Of a stretch of DNA of 45,833 nucleotides, positions 19,041 through 29,161 are shown in pieces. Both the position numbers and the translations under genes were made by a program. Numbering within the stretch: position 1 is the first letter of the stretch; each line of letters starts with the position of its first letter. The stretch is from Stenotrophomonas lacuserhaii. Its GTDB lineage: Bacteria > Pseudomonadota > Gammaproteobacteria > Xanthomonadales > Xanthomonadaceae. The stretch lies in assembly GCF_014836545.1 (NCBI RefSeq), contig NZ_JACSQS010000006.1:49097-94929 (forward strand), given 5' to 3'. Below the pieces are notes generated by a model that ran no database searches, was not told the origin of the DNA, and saw nothing but the letters and a program-made list of their open reading frames with translations.

Positions 19041-19181
19041 CGGCAACGGGTTCGAAGGCACATTGATAGTGTAGGCAGCACGGACACCAAGGGGCTGAAC
19101 ATTACCCGTCCGCCGCGCAGGGGGCCAGCCCATGGCGTGCCCGGATGAGCCCGCGCGGTACCCCGGGAGCCCCTGCAGCGC

Positions 19182-19187
19182 TAGAAT
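19182..19187 (+). promoter_or_regulatory. possible -10 box of cysS
   Basis: TAGAAT lies 29 bases before the cysS ATG, giving a start near 19194. I see no good -35 box. Confidence 0.3.
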
Positions 19188-19215
19188 CGACGGCTTGTCC
19201 CCCAGCGCCCCCACC

Positions 19216-20592
19216 ATGACCCTGCGCCTGCACAACAACCTGACACGCCAGCTGGAAACGTTCACTCCGCTCGATCCGGCCTGTCCGACCCTGTATGTGT
19301 GCGGCCCCACGGTCTACAACTACGTGCACATCGGCAACGCGCGCGGCCCGGTGGTGTTCGGCGTGCTGGCCGACCTGCTGCGCCGTCGCTTCGGCGCCCT
19401 GCGCTATGCCCGCAACATCACCGACGTGGACGACAAGATCAACACCGCCGCGCGCGAGCAGGGCGTTCCGATCAGCACCATCACCGACCGTTTCGCCGCG
19501 GCCTACCGCGAGGACATGGCCGCGCTGGGCGTGGTGCCGCCGGACATCGAACCGGAAGTCACCGCACACATGCCGCAGATCATCGAGATGATCGCCCGGC
19601 TGATCGACAGCGGACACGCCTACGCCGCCGAAGGCCACGTGCTGTTCGCGGTGGACACCTTCGAGGGCTACGGCGAGCTCTCCCGGCGGGATCCGGAGGA
19701 AATGCTGGCCGGTGCCCGCGTCGAAGTAGCCCCTTACAAGCGTGCAGCCGGCGATTTCGTGCTGTGGAAGCCCTCCAGCGACGATCTGCCCGGCTGGGAC
19801 TCGCCGTGGGGCCGTGGCCGCCCTGGCTGGCACATCGAATGCTCGGCCATGGCCGCCGCCCACCTGGGCCCGACCATCGACATCCATGCCGGTGGCGTGG
19901 ACCTGCAGTTCCCGCACCATGAGAACGAAATCGCGCAGAGTGAGTGCGCGCACGGCGGTGAGATCTTCGCGCGGTTCTGGCTGCACAACGGCATGCTGAA
20001 CTTCGGCGGCGCCAAGATGAGCAAGTCGCTGGGCAACATCGAGCGCGTGCACGACCTGGTCCAGAAGCATCCGCCCGAAGCCCTCCGCCTGGCCCTGCTT
20101 TCGGCGCATTACCGCCAGCCACTGGACTGGTCCGATGCGGTGATCGAGCAGGCCGGGCGCACCCTGGACCGCCTGTACGGCACCCTGCGCGACCTCGCCG
20201 ACCTGCCGGCTGCTGCACGCATACCGGCGGTGGTGGAAGCCGCGCTGGACGATGACCTCAACACACCGCTGGCGCTGGCCGAGCTGGCCCGCATCGCTGG
20301 TGAAGCACGCAAGGCCACCGATCCAACCGAGCGCGCGCAGCTGAAGCAGGATCTGCTGGGCGCCGGCCTGGCGCTGGGCCTGCTGCAGCAGGATCCCGCC
20401 GCATGGTTCGGTACCGCCGGCGGCAGCAGCGACGACGATGCCCGCATCCAGGCGCTGATCGACGCGCGTGCCGCTGCCAAGCAGGCCCGTGATTTCGCCC
20501 GCTCCGACGCCATCCGCGACCAGCTGGCCGCCGAAGGCATCGTGCTGGAAGACACCGCACAGGGCGTGCGCTGGGTGCGCAAGCGCGCCTGA
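19216..20592 (+). CDS. cysS: cysteinyl-tRNA synthetase
   Basis: Class I synthetase of 458 residues charging tRNA-Cys. The zinc-site Cys29 is in YVCGPTVYN, the HIGH-type motif is HIGN (38-41), WHIECSAMA and [12 protein letters not shown] supply further zinc and substrate residues, and KMSKS is at 267-271. The ATG at 19216 fits the family N-terminus; an in-frame ATG at 19132 is rejected. It heads a plus-strand group with sufE and an MFS gene. Confidence 0.97.
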   Translation: MTLRLHNNLTRQLETFTPLDPACPTLYVCGPTVYNYVHIGNARGPVVFGVLADLLRRRFGALRYARNITDVDDKINTAAREQGVPISTITDRFAAAYREDMAALGVVPPDIEPEVTAHMPQIIEMIARLIDSGHAYAAEGHVLFAVDTFEGYGELSRRDPEEMLAGARVEVAPYKRAAGDFVLWKPSSDDLPGWDSPWGRGRPGWHIECSAMAAAHLGPTIDIHAGGVDLQFPHHENEIAQSECAHGGEIFARFWLHNGMLNFGGAKMSKSLGNIERVHDLVQKHPPEALRLALLSAHYRQPLDWSDAVIEQAGRTLDRLYGTLRDLADLPAAARIPAVVEAALDDDLNTPLALAELARIAGEARKATDPTERAQLKQDLLGAGLALGLLQQDPAAWFGTAGGSSDDDARIQALIDARAAAKQARDFARSDAIRDQLAAEGIVLEDTAQGVRWVRKRA

Positions 20593-20647
20593 TCGCCCTC
20601 GTGCCGGCCCCTCCCGGCCGGCCGCACCCCGCCAGATGAAGAACGAA

Positions 20648-21100
20648 ATGACCGACTCCCCGTTCCCGCTTGAAGCTACCGCCGCCGAGGCCCAGACCAC
20701 CATTGCCGAGGAGTTCTCCTTCTTCGGGGACTGGTCCGAGCGCTACCAGTACCTGATCGACCTGGGCCGCAAGCTGCCGGTCTTCCCGGAAGAATGGAAG
20801 ACCGAGGAGCACCGCCTGCTGGGTTGCCAGTCGATGGTCTGGATCGTGCCGGAGGGCAATGCCGATGCCCTGCACTTCCGTGCGGTCAGTGACTCGGCGA
20901 TCGTGTCCGGGCTGATCTTCCTGGCGCTACGGGTGTACTCCGGGCGCTCCGCACAGGAGATCATCGACACCGAACCCAGCTACATCCAGGAGATCGGTCT
21001 GTCGCGGCACCTGTCGCCCACCCGCAGCAACGGCGTGGCCGCGATGTTGGCCTTCATCCGCGAAACCGCGCAGGCCCAGCTGCATTCCACGCGCCCGTGA
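20648..21100 (+). CDS. sufE: SufE-type sulfur acceptor
   Basis: Takes persulfide sulfur from a cysteine desulfurase for iron-sulfur cluster building. The acceptor is Cys60 in HRLLGCQSMVW. The rest is typical, including FSFFGDWSERYQYLIDLG and a C-terminal helix; 150 residues is the usual size. The start at 20648 is chosen for the purine-rich stretch before it; an ATG at 20636 would add four residues. No desulfurase gene is next to it. Its stop overlaps the GTG of the following MFS gene. Confidence 0.92.
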   Translation: MTDSPFPLEATAAEAQTTIAEEFSFFGDWSERYQYLIDLGRKLPVFPEEWKTEEHRLLGCQSMVWIVPEGNADALHFRAVSDSAIVSGLIFLALRVYSGRSAQEIIDTEPSYIQEIGLSRHLSPTRSNGVAAMLAFIRETAQAQLHSTRP

Positions 21101-22344
21101 GTCTCCCGGCCCCCACCGAAGAGACCGCGCGCACCCTGCTGGCGCGGCCGGGCTTCAGCCAGCTGCTGGCCTACCGCATCTTCGCGATGCTGTCCTACCA
21201 GGTGGTTGCGGTCACGGTGGGCTGGCACATCTATGAAGTAACCCGCAATCCCTTTTCGCTGGGCCTGGTCGGCCTGGCCGAAGTGTTGCCGTTCTTCTGC
21301 GTGGCCCCGTTTGCCGGCTACCTGGTCGACCATCTGCCACGACGCCGGCTGGGCATGGCGGCCTGCGCCGGACTGGTCGCCACCGCACTGGTGCTGTGCG
21401 CGGTGGCACTGGGCTGGCTGCCGTTCCATGGCGTATGGCCGATCTATGCCGCCATCGCGCTGACCGGCATGGTCCGGGCCTTCCTGTCGCCGATCTACAA
21501 CGCGCTGTTCGCACGGGTGCTGGAGCGCCACCAGTTCGCCCGCGGCGCAGGGCTGGGCAGCGTGTTCTTCCAGGCCGGGATGGTGGTGGGACCGGCGTTG
21601 GGCGGCGTACTGGTCGGCTGGGGCGGCAAGGGCGTGGCCTACGGCGTTGCCACCGGCTTTGCAGTGATGGCGATGGCCTGCCTGGCCTCGTTGAAGGTGA
21701 GCGAGCCGGTGCATGCCGGGCCAGCCGCGCCGATCTTCCGCAGCATCGCAGAAGGCGCGCGCTTCGTGGTCGGCAACCGGATCATGGTCGGAGCGATGGC
21801 GCTGGACATGTTCTCGGTGCTGCTGGGCGGCGTGGTGGCGATGCTGCCGGCCTTCCTGCAGGAGATCCTGCATTACGGGCCCGAAGGGCTGGGCATCCTG
21901 CGCGCGGCGCCGGCATTGGGGTCCATCGCAGTCGGCCTGTGGCTGGCCCGCCACCCGCTGCAGCAGCATGCCGGCCGCGTGCTGTTGTTCGCGGTGGCTG
22001 GCTTCGGGCTGTGCGTGATCGGCTTCGGGCTGTCGCACCACTTCTGGCTGTCGGCGCTGATCCTGCTTTTCTACGGCGCCTTCGATGGCGTGTCGGTGGT
22101 GGTGCGTTCGACCATCCTGCAGCTGGCCACGCCGGAGGAAATGCGCGGCAGGGTGTCGTCGATCAACGGCATCTTCATCAGTTCGTCCAACGAACTCGGC
22201 GCGTTCTATGCCGGCACGATGGCCAAGTGGCTGGGGCTGGTGCCGGCGGTGGTGCTGGGCGGTTTTGCGGTGCTCAGCGTGGCGGGCATCACGGCGTGGA
22301 AGAATCCCACGCTGCGCCGCCTGAACCTGCGCGACCTGCAATAG
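21097..22344 (+). CDS. MFS transporter (EntS/DHA3-like)
   Basis: Inner-membrane transporter of 415 residues with about twelve membrane segments. The motif-A loop LVDHLPRRRLGM and the early run AVTVGWHIYEVTRNPFSLG resemble the enterobactin-exporter (EntS) branch of DHA3 transporters; the substrate is unknown. The start is GTG at 21097, overlapping the sufE stop as GTGA. A pair of REP hairpins follows the stop. Confidence 0.85.
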   Translation: MSLPAPTEETARTLLARPGFSQLLAYRIFAMLSYQVVAVTVGWHIYEVTRNPFSLGLVGLAEVLPFFCVAPFAGYLVDHLPRRRLGMAACAGLVATALVLCAVALGWLPFHGVWPIYAAIALTGMVRAFLSPIYNALFARVLERHQFARGAGLGSVFFQAGMVVGPALGGVLVGWGGKGVAYGVATGFAVMAMACLASLKVSEPVHAGPAAPIFRSIAEGARFVVGNRIMVGAMALDMFSVLLGGVVAMLPAFLQEILHYGPEGLGILRAAPALGSIAVGLWLARHPLQQHAGRVLLFAVAGFGLCVIGFGLSHHFWLSALILLFYGAFDGVSVVVRSTILQLATPEEMRGRVSSINGIFISSSNELGAFYAGTMAKWLGLVPAVVLGGFAVLSVAGITAWKNPTLRRLNLRDLQ

Positions 22345-22354
22345 ATCCAGAAGC

Positions 22355-22420
22355 GTGACGACCACCGGTCGTCACCCACCACGGCAGCGGAACCACATGA
22401 CGGCCAGCGGCCGTCACTAC
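22355..22420. repeat. two REP/GTAG hairpins between convergent genes
   Basis: GTGACGACC-ACC-GGTCGTCAC (22355-22375) and TGACGGCC-AGC-GGCCGTCA (22398-22416) with CTAC at 22417-22420. The second is an inverted GTAG unit whose edge lies eight bases beyond the stop of the minus-strand transglycosylase. They fill the gap between convergent genes and may serve both as transcript ends. Confidence 0.8.
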
Positions 22421-22428
22421 CGGGTTGG

Positions 22429-24033
22429 TCAGTTGCCGCAGCCCTGCAGCTTCAGTGTCTGGCCCTGGCGCAGGCTGTAGGCCGGGGCCTTCAGGCCATT
22501 GGCGCGGGCCAGCGTGGGCACGTCGCAGCTGAACTTCGCGGCGATCCTGCCCAGCGTCTCGCCCCTGCCCACCTTGTGCGAACGCACTGGCTGCGCGCGC
22601 GGCGCAGCGGGACGTGGCGCCACTACCGGGGCGGTCGGAGCGGTGCCCACCACGCTGGCTTCCGCTGCGGCCACCGGCACTACCCCGCCCACCGCCACGC
22701 TGCCGGTGAAGCTGGCCGCACTCGGGCGCACGATCGCCGCGTTCAGATCAGCGGTGATCAGGGTGCGTGCCAGGTCAGCACGCGGGCCGCTTACGCAGTT
22801 GCGCGTGTACAGGCCGGCGATGCGGGTGGTGGCGTTGATCAGCGTGCCGGCCGGGATCCAGCCGTCCGCTTCGTAACGCGGGTTGAGGTTGCGCAGCGTG
22901 CGCATGTAGCCATCGCGCGTACCCTGGCTGCCCAGGCAGATGGTCAGTTCATAGATCGTGGTGGACTTGGCCAGGCGCACCGTCGCCGGCTGTGCGTTGA
23001 CCTTCGGGAACTCCACGCCGTACTGCTGCGGGTGGAGGAAAATCCAGGCGGCGGCAATGACCATCGGCACGTAGTCCTTGGTCTCGCCGGGGAACTCGTT
23101 GTAGACGCTGTCCACCCAGAAGCTCTGTCCAGCGTTCTGCCGGAACACGCGCAGCGCGCGCCCTTCGCCGCCGTTGTAGCCGGCCAACGACAGTTCGATG
23201 TTGTTGTTGAGCTGGCGCATGCGCTCGTTGAGGTAGGTCGCGCTGGCTTCGGCTGCGCTGCGCGCATCGAAGCGGGTATCGAAGCCGGTGCCATCCGGAC
23301 CCAGCCCGAAACGCCGGCCGGTGGCCGGCATGAACTGCATCAGGCCGGCGGCGCCGGCACGCGAAGAGGCATGCACGCGGCCATTGGACTCCTTGGCCAT
23401 GATGCCGAACAAGAGCGCTTCGGGCAGGCCGCGCTTTTCCCATTCCGGCCACATCACCGCGCGCACGTTCTGGTAGTTCTCGTAGCTGGTCAGCAGCGCC
23501 GGGCGCATGTCGGTCAGCCAGCGCCGGATACCGGCCTGGATGGCCGGGTTGTACTCGACCATGCTGTCGAAGGCATGCCGCTTGTCGTTGAGCAGCGCCG
23601 CCGCGCGCGCCGCTTCGGGCACGTCGGCCGCCAACGGCCCGATGTGGTCCGGGTCGGCCTGCAGGGTGTCACCGGCTTCGTCGGCCACGCTGTCCTCGCC
23701 CTCGGCGTCGGCATCGCGCTTGAGCAGGCGCTTGTAGGTGGCCAGCAGGGTGCTCATCTGGCAGCCCTTCTGTCCCACGCACTCGCTCAGCACATCTTCC
23801 ATGTCTTCCAGCGCGGCATCGGCCTCGGCGGCGCCCTTGGGATCGGCATTGGCCACGCGCAGCAGCGCGTCGGTATAGCGCTTCTCGGCCACGCCCATGC
23901 GCTGCTGCAGCGCTTCGGCCTTGGCCCGGTCACGGTTGGAAACACGTTGCGCATGGGCGTCGGGGACGGCCAGCAGCAGGCTGGCAAGGGCCAGGACGGG
24001 CAATCCACGAACAAGCAGGACAGGAACGGGCAT
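22429..24033 (-). CDS. LysM-containing lytic transglycosylase
   Basis: Periplasmic murein-cleaving enzyme of 534 residues. A signal peptide ends at AHA (about 28). The SLT domain has the catalytic Glu215 in AKESNG, then GLMQFMPATGRRFG (230-243) and the SLAGYNGGEGR segment; one LysM domain (about 486-534) binds peptidoglycan. A Pro/Ala-rich linker joins the two. The layout resembles MltD with one LysM. The start at 24033 gives the signal peptide; the same frame stays open far upstream against the next gene and that extension is rejected. It is divergent from the HerA-like gene. Confidence 0.92.
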   Translation of the reverse strand: MPVPVLLVRGLPVLALASLLLAVPDAHAQRVSNRDRAKAEALQQRMGVAEKRYTDALLRVANADPKGAAEADAALEDMEDVLSECVGQKGCQMSTLLATYKRLLKRDADAEGEDSVADEAGDTLQADPDHIGPLAADVPEAARAAALLNDKRHAFDSMVEYNPAIQAGIRRWLTDMRPALLTSYENYQNVRAVMWPEWEKRGLPEALLFGIMAKESNGRVHASSRAGAAGLMQFMPATGRRFGLGPDGTGFDTRFDARSAAEASATYLNERMRQLNNNIELSLAGYNGGEGRALRVFRQNAGQSFWVDSVYNEFPGETKDYVPMVIAAAWIFLHPQQYGVEFPKVNAQPATVRLAKSTTIYELTICLGSQGTRDGYMRTLRNLNPRYEADGWIPAGTLINATTRIAGLYTRNCVSGPRADLARTLITADLNAAIVRPSAASFTGSVAVGGVVPVAAAEASVVGTAPTAPVVAPRPAAPRAQPVRSHKVGRGETLGRIAAKFSCDVPTLARANGLKAPAYSLRQGQTLKLQGCGN

Positions 24034-24156
24034 TTTTGGCACTGTGTGCGAATCAGGCAGGCAGAGTAGCGGTGCCGCCACGATCCGGGCAACCCGGAGA
24101 GGGCCCGCACCGTGCAGCCGGTTAACATTGCGCGCATTCATCACAAGGGATGGACC

Positions 24157-25662
24157 ATGGACCCGATTCTGCTCGGCAAAGGCATCACCGACGACGTAGC
24201 GGTCACCCTGTTGCCCAAGCTCGGCAATCGCCACGGACTGGTGGCCGGCGCCACCGGCACCGGCAAGACAGTGACCCTGATGACGCTGGCCGAAGGTTTC
24301 TCGCGGATCGGCGTGCCGGTATTCTTGGCCGACGTGAAGGGCGATGTGTCCGGCCTGGCCGTGGTCGGCGCCGGCGGCGATGCGCTGTTGCAGCGTGCCG
24401 CGCAGATCGGAGTGGCCGACTACGCGCCGGCCGCCAGCCCAGCCATTTTCTGGGACCTCTACGGCAAGCTGGGCCATCCGGTGCGCACCACCGTCAGCGA
24501 GATGGGCCCTACCCTGCTGACCCGCATCCTCGAGCTCAGCGACACCCAGGCCGGCGTGATGGACATCGTGTTCAAACTGGCCGACGACCGTGGCCTGCTG
24601 CTGCTGGACCTGGACGACCTGCGCGCGCTGCTCGGGCTGGTGGCCGAAGAGCGCAAGGACATCTCCACCGAATACGGACTGGTCAGTGCGCAATCGGTGG
24701 CGGCGATCCAGCGTGCCCTGCTGCGGCTCTCGCAGGATGGCGGCGAAGCGTTCTTCGGCGAGCCGGCGCTGGAACTGGCCGACATCATGCGCGTCAACCA
24801 CGATGGCCGCGGGGTCATCGGCATCCTCGCCGCCGACCAGCTGGTACTGAAGCCGAAGCTGTATTCGACCTTCCTGCTGTGGCTGCTGTCCGAGCTGTTT
24901 GAAACCCTGCCGGAAGTGGGCGACCTGGAAAAACCCAAGCTGGTCTTCATCTTCGACGAGGCCCACCTGCTGTTCAACGATGCGCCCCCTGCCCTGGTGC
25001 AGCGCATCGAACAGGTGGTGCGGCTGATCCGTTCCAAGGGCGTGGGCGTGTACTTCTGCTCGCAGTTCCCCGACGACGTGCCGTCCAACATCCTCGGCCA
25101 GCTGGGCAACCGGGTGCAGCATGCGCTGCGCGCATTCACCCCGCGCGACCAGAAGGCGGTGAAGACCGCTGCCGAAACCTTCGTGCCCAATCCGAAGCTG
25201 GACGTGGCACGCGTGCTGTCCTCGCTGGGCACCGGCGAAGCGCTGGTGTCCACGCTGCAGGACAAAGGCATCCCGATGCCGGTGCAGCAGACCCTGATCG
25301 CCCCGCCACGCTGCCGGATGGGGCCGGTCACCGAAGCCGAACGTGCGCAGGTGCGCGCCGGCAGCCCGGTCGGCAGCCGCTACGACACCGCCATCAACCG
25401 TGAATCGGCGGCAGAACGGCTGGCCCAGCGCGCGCAGAAGAGCGTCGAGCAGGCCTCCACCCCCAAGGCGCGCACGCGCGAGCAGGACGACGCGCAGGAC
25501 GGCGGGTTCGGCCAGACGATCAAGGATGCGATCTTCGGCACCAAACGACGCCAGGGCATGATAGAAACCATGGCCAAGCAGACCACGCGCACGGTGGGCA
25601 CCAGGCTGGGCAACCAGATCGTGCGCGGGATCCTCGGTGGCATCTTCGGCGGAAAGCGCTGA
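24157..25662 (+). CDS. HerA-like ATPase (DUF853/YjgR)
   Basis: A 501-residue P-loop ATPase of the YjgR family, related to the HerA/FtsK group. Walker A is GATGTGKT (31-38); Walker B is IFDEAH (about 265-270), followed by the arginine-rich RIEQVVRLIRSKGVGVYF. The C-terminus (KARTREQDDAQ and a glycine-rich tail) is polar and may be disordered. The cellular role is not established for the family. The start at 24157 has AAGGGA seven bases upstream; an ATG at 24112 is rejected. Confidence 0.9.
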   Translation: MDPILLGKGITDDVAVTLLPKLGNRHGLVAGATGTGKTVTLMTLAEGFSRIGVPVFLADVKGDVSGLAVVGAGGDALLQRAAQIGVADYAPAASPAIFWDLYGKLGHPVRTTVSEMGPTLLTRILELSDTQAGVMDIVFKLADDRGLLLLDLDDLRALLGLVAEERKDISTEYGLVSAQSVAAIQRALLRLSQDGGEAFFGEPALELADIMRVNHDGRGVIGILAADQLVLKPKLYSTFLLWLLSELFETLPEVGDLEKPKLVFIFDEAHLLFNDAPPALVQRIEQVVRLIRSKGVGVYFCSQFPDDVPSNILGQLGNRVQHALRAFTPRDQKAVKTAAETFVPNPKLDVARVLSSLGTGEALVSTLQDKGIPMPVQQTLIAPPRCRMGPVTEAERAQVRAGSPVGSRYDTAINRESAAERLAQRAQKSVEQASTPKARTREQDDAQDGGFGQTIKDAIFGTKRRQGMIETMAKQTTRTVGTRLGNQIVRGILGGIFGGKR

Positions 25663-25705
25663 AGGTCCGTAAGCTGTCGCATTGCAGTTGCGTAGAGAGC
25701 AGTAG

Positions 25706-26224
25706 ATGTCGCGTTGGCGTCCCCCCGCAGAAAAGAGCACCGCGCTGATCACCTCCGGCGGCCATGCACGGCTGAAGGCCGAGCTGGAGGACCTGTGGCG
25801 CGTGCGCCGCCCGGAAGTGGTGAAGGCACTGGCCGCAGCCGCGGCCGAAGGTGACCGCTCGGAGAATGCCGAGTACACCTACCGCAAGAAGCAGCTGGGC
25901 GAGATCGACCGCCGCGTGCGCTACCTCAGCAAGCGGCTGGAGGCGCTCCGCGTGGTCGATGGCGAACCGAGCGACCCGCAGGCGGTGTTCTTCGGCGCGT
26001 GGGTGGAATTGGAGAATGTGGACACGGCGGAGATCAGCCGTTACCGCATCGTCGGGCCGGACGAAACCGATGCCGCCACCGGCTGGATCAGCATCGACTC
26101 ACCGCTGGCGCGGGCCCTGTTGAAGAAGCGCGTGGACGATGAGTTCGAGGTCGACCTGCCGGGCGGCCGCCACGGCTTCGCGATCCTGTCCGTGCAGTAC
26201 GGCGCCGGAACACCGGACCGGTAG
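25706..26224 (+). CDS. greB: transcript cleavage factor GreB
   Basis: Rescues backtracked RNA polymerase by stimulating transcript cleavage through its secondary channel. The 172-residue product has the coiled-coil N-terminal domain with the acidic tip GDRSENAEY (Asp50 and Glu53) and the FKBP-like C-terminal domain ([21 protein letters not shown]). Basic residues on the coiled coil favour GreB over GreA. The stop TAG is part of the GTAG that opens a REP unit (26221-26224). Confidence 0.93.
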   Translation: MSRWRPPAEKSTALITSGGHARLKAELEDLWRVRRPEVVKALAAAAAEGDRSENAEYTYRKKQLGEIDRRVRYLSKRLEALRVVDGEPSDPQAVFFGAWVELENVDTAEISRYRIVGPDETDAATGWISIDSPLARALLKKRVDDEFEVDLPGGRHGFAILSVQYGAGTPDR

Positions 26225-26293
26225 CGCCGAGCCACGCTCGGCGAGCGCATTGCGCGGCCGCCCTAGAAGCCGCCGAGCGTGGCTCGGCGCTAC
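26221..26293. repeat. inverted pair of GTAG (SMAG-type) units
   Basis: Unit one is GTAG then CGCCGAGC-CAC-GCTCGGCG (26221-26243). Unit two is the reverse, CGCCGAGC-GTG-GCTCGGCG then CTAC (26271-26293). Tail-to-tail pairs like this are common arrangements of REP elements. They lie between convergent greB and the DUF3025 gene. Confidence 0.88.
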
Positions 26294-26352
26294 CGAAACA
26301 CGCCGCGCCGGTTGCACCAGGCCGCGCAGGGCGCGAACGGAGAATCACCGAC

Positions 26353-27222
26353 CTACAGCGGCGGCGGATACCCGCGCCCAGCCCGCAGCGGACGGAAATA
26401 CGCCGTCTGTTCGTACAACCCGGCGTCCTGCCGCGGGTGCCAGCCTGGGATGCCGGCCAGCGGCAACGGCCGCAGCTCCAACGGATCCTGCAGCACCGCA
26501 CCCTCGTCCAGCGCAAGCGCCACCGCCGCGATGCAGGCAGCGTCATCCTCGCCCTGCACCACCAGGCATTTGCCCACCAGCAGTCGCGTCGGCAGCAGTG
26601 CCTGCTCCATCAGCGCATGGCCGATCACCGCTGCCACGGCGATGTCCCCACTCGCCCACTGCCCTGCCCCCTGCACGAACAGCGCCTGCCAGTCGTGCGC
26701 ATTCCACGCCGCGAGCAGGCGGGCGTCACGCACCCGCACGATCACACCGGATTCGTCGAACTGGGTCAGCGCGGCCTGCGCGCGGTTGCGGACGTGCGCG
26801 CCCATCTGCCGGATGTGCAGGCACTGACGGGTATTGAGCGCCCGCTTGATCGCTGGATGGCGCGCCCAGACCAGCGCGTTGAACAGGTCGTGCCAGTTGC
26901 TGGCACGGGTGGCGATGCTGCCTGTTTCGGCAATGCGCTGCTCATAGTGCCGGCCATCGGCGAGCAAGGCCGCGTCCTGCTCGACCAGCCGCTTGTCCTG
27001 CAATGGCAGCACGCCGTTGAGCATTTCGATGGAAGGCCACTCCGCACCCGCCAGCAGCCGGGAAAACGGCGCCAGTGCGTCAAACAGCGGATGCACGAAG
27101 CAGGCCGCATCCACCGCCTCGCGCGGTGGCGCGACGAAGCGGCGGCGGGTCGCGCTGGAAGCCGAAGCGTGACGGCCAACGGTCGTCACCCACCCGGGAT
27201 CCGGCGCTTCCGGATGGGTCAC
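26353..27222 (-). CDS. DUF3025 protein
   Basis: Protein of unknown function, family DUF3025; visible marks are [29 protein letters not shown] and NTRQ. The frame is open to a GTG at 27222 that overlaps the rimO stop as GTGA, giving 289 residues. About residues 10-19 ([10 protein letters not shown]) are encoded by a REP hairpin at 27169-27189, so either the REP is translated or the start lies downstream at another GTG. Family similarity begins near [13 protein letters not shown]. Likely cotranslated with rimO. Confidence 0.75.
   Translation of the reverse strand: MTHPEAPDPGWVTTVGRHASASSATRRRFVAPPREAVDAACFVHPLFDALAPFSRLLAGAEWPSIEMLNGVLPLQDKRLVEQDAALLADGRHYEQRIAETGSIATRASNWHDLFNALVWARHPAIKRALNTRQCLHIRQMGAHVRNRAQAALTQFDESGVIVRVRDARLLAAWNAHDWQALFVQGAGQWASGDIAVAAVIGHALMEQALLPTRLLVGKCLVVQGEDDAACIAAVALALDEGAVLQDPLELRPLPLAGIPGWHPRQDAGLYEQTAYFRPLRAGRGYPPPL
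27169..27189. repeat. REP hairpin inside the 5' end of the DUF3025 gene
   Basis: GTGACGGCC-AAC-GGTCGTCAC, a nine-pair stem with one wobble, same type as the hairpins near pgaD. On the minus strand it would be read in frame within the DUF3025 gene. Confidence 0.75.
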
Positions 27223-28592
27223 AGCATTTTCAGATCGAGTGCCTTGCGCGCGGCGGGCACAGCGGTCGGCGGCAATGCATCGCCGTACAGATCGTGCTCA
27301 TCGCTTTCGGTGATTTCCACGTCGACGAAATCGCCGACCCGCAGGGTCACCTCATCGGCATTCTGGATATGCACCAGCCCGTCGATCTCCGGTGCGTCGG
27401 CCTTGGAACGCGCCACCGCGATATCGCCTTCGATCGCATCGACCAGGCACTGCTGCACGGTGCCGATCTTGGCTTCAAGCCGCGAGGCGGAAATCTGCGC
27501 CTGCTTTTCCATGAAACGCGCCAGGCGTTCCTGCTTCACTTCTTCCGGCACCGGATCGGGCAGGTCGTTGGCCGTGGCGCCTTCCACCGGCGAATAGGCG
27601 AACGCACCGACACGGTCCAGCTGCGCCTCGTCCAGGAACGACAGCAGCTCTTCGAACTCGGCTTCGGTTTCGCCGGGGAAGCCGACGATGAAGGTCGAGC
27701 GCACCGTGATGTCCGGTGCGATGCGGCGCCAGTTCTGCACCCGCTCCAGGGTCTTTTCCACCGCGCCGGGACGCTTCATCAGCCGCAGAATGCGGGGGCT
27801 GGCGTGCTGGAACGGAATGTCCAGGTACGGCAGGATCCGGTTTTCCGCCATCAGCGGCACCATCTCGTCCACGTGCGGGTACGGGTAGACGTAGTGCATC
27901 CGCACCCAGGCATCCAGCTCGGACAGACCTTCGCACAGCGACTTCATCCGCGTCTGGTAGGCCTTGTCGCGCCACATGCGCTCGGCGTACTTCACGTCCA
28001 CGCCGTAGGCGGAGGTGTCCTGGGACACCACCAGCAGTTCGCGCACACCGCCGCGCACCAGCCGTTCGGCTTCGCGCAACACCTCATCCACCGGCCGCGA
28101 AACCAGCTTGCCGCGCATCGAAGGAATGATGCAGAAACTGCACTTGTGGTTGCAGCCCTCGGAAATCTTCAGGTACGCGTAATGGCGCGGGGTCAGCTTG
28201 ACCCCGTAGTCCGGCACCAGGTCCACGAAGGGGTCGTGACGCGGCGGAATTGCCGCATGCACCGCTTCCATGACGCTCTGGTAGTCCTGCGGCCCGGACA
28301 CGGCCAGCACGTCCGGGTACGCCTCGCGGATCTGCTCCGGGCGCTTGCCCAGGCAGCCGGTGACGATCACCTTGCCGTTGGCGTTCATCGCCTCGCCGAT
28401 CGCATCCAGCGATTCGGTCACGGCCGAATCGATGAAGCCACAGGTGTTGACCACCACCACGTCGGCGGCGTCGTAGGTCGGGACGATGTCGTATCCCTCT
28501 ACCCGCAACTGGGTGAGGATGCGCTCGGAATCGACGAGGGCCTTCGGACAGCCAAGGCTGACGAAGCCGACTTTGGGGTTCAGCAGGGACAT
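27219..28592 (-). CDS. rimO: ribosomal protein S12 methylthiotransferase
   Basis: Radical-SAM enzyme that adds a methylthio group to an aspartate of ribosomal protein S12. The 457-residue protein has the N-terminal cluster cysteines C15, C51 and C80 (LGCPK, VNTCGF, GCLGK), the radical-SAM triad C147, C151, C154 (GCNHKCSFC) and a C-terminal TRAM domain. The opening [15 protein letters not shown] identifies RimO rather than MiaB. The start at 28592 fits the family; a longer open frame upstream is a shadow. Its stop overlaps the DUF3025 start. Confidence 0.96.
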   Translation of the reverse strand: MSLLNPKVGFVSLGCPKALVDSERILTQLRVEGYDIVPTYDAADVVVVNTCGFIDSAVTESLDAIGEAMNANGKVIVTGCLGKRPEQIREAYPDVLAVSGPQDYQSVMEAVHAAIPPRHDPFVDLVPDYGVKLTPRHYAYLKISEGCNHKCSFCIIPSMRGKLVSRPVDEVLREAERLVRGGVRELLVVSQDTSAYGVDVKYAERMWRDKAYQTRMKSLCEGLSELDAWVRMHYVYPYPHVDEMVPLMAENRILPYLDIPFQHASPRILRLMKRPGAVEKTLERVQNWRRIAPDITVRSTFIVGFPGETEAEFEELLSFLDEAQLDRVGAFAYSPVEGATANDLPDPVPEEVKQERLARFMEKQAQISASRLEAKIGTVQQCLVDAIEGDIAVARSKADAPEIDGLVHIQNADEVTLRVGDFVDVEITESDEHDLYGDALPPTAVPAARKALDLKML

Positions 28593-28647
28593 GGATCGGG
28601 ACTCTGGGGGCCTGGGCCGGGCGTGGCCTGGGGGCCTGGATCGGACA

Positions 28648-28653
28648 AGTATA
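28648..28653 (-). promoter_or_regulatory. possible -10 box of rimO
   Basis: TATACT on the minus strand, about 49 bases before the rimO start once the transcript start is allowed for; no clear -35. The nearby sequence CTGGGGGCCTGG occurs twice (28604 and 28628) in the leader. Confidence 0.35.
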
Positions 28654-28853
28654 CCGGGCCCGCCGGGCGCCCCTGAACCCTGCCCGGCCGGCAGCGGGCG
28701 TCGGTAAGGACACGCTCGCCATCTGCACAGGGATTCCGCAGCATTCTGCATAGCCAGACTGCCCGGCCAGCCACAGGATCGACGGGCGCGCGAAAGACAT
28801 CGCCCGCGCGCCGGGCCGGCACGATGCCGGCATCCCTCCAACAGGAGTCCCCG

Positions 28854-29093
28854 ATGAAACCCTTTGCCGCCACCTGCCTGGCCGCCGTGCTTCTGGCCGC
28901 TGGCCTGCCGCCCGCCAAGGCCGCCGCCAACAACTACACCTGCTCCTATCAGCTGTACGAAAACGGCCAACCCGTGGTCCGCCGCGTGGAGTACGTCGAG
29001 CCGAGCCTGCAGGCGGCGATGGCCAAATTCGAGGCCTTTCTTGCCGATTTGAGGGCGCAGGGCAAGCAACCACAACACCTGGGATGCCGCTGA
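28854..29093 (+). CDS. small exported protein, unknown function
   Basis: A 79-residue protein with a strong ribosome site (AGGAG, seven bases before the ATG) and a signal peptide ending AKA near residue 24. The mature part of about 55 residues has one Cys near each end (YTCSYQ and GCR), which could form a disulfide. I do not recognise the family. It stands between divergent rimO and the dienelactone hydrolase. The ribosome site and signal peptide make it a credible gene. Confidence 0.75.
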   Translation: MKPFAATCLAAVLLAAGLPPAKAAANNYTCSYQLYENGQPVVRRVEYVEPSLQAAMAKFEAFLADLRAQGKQPQHLGCR

Positions 29094-29122
29094 GCTGACA
29101 CCGCCCTGACGTCCCAGAGGAG

Positions 29123-29128
29123 GATAAT
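29123..29128 (+). promoter_or_regulatory. possible -10 box before the dienelactone hydrolase
   Basis: GATAAT, 33 bases before the ATG at 29162. The same bases form the end of AGGAGGATAATG, so they could equally be the start of a six-codon leader peptide (29127-29147). Confidence 0.35.
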
Positions 29129-29161
29129 GCTGTCGAAATCACTCTGAAGAGGCGTCGCACC

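Noticed and set aside
24034..25878. Open frame extending the lytic transglycosylase upstream to 1149 residues
   Set aside because: It runs antisense to the HerA-like gene and past a clear signal peptide start at 24033; a high-GC shadow.
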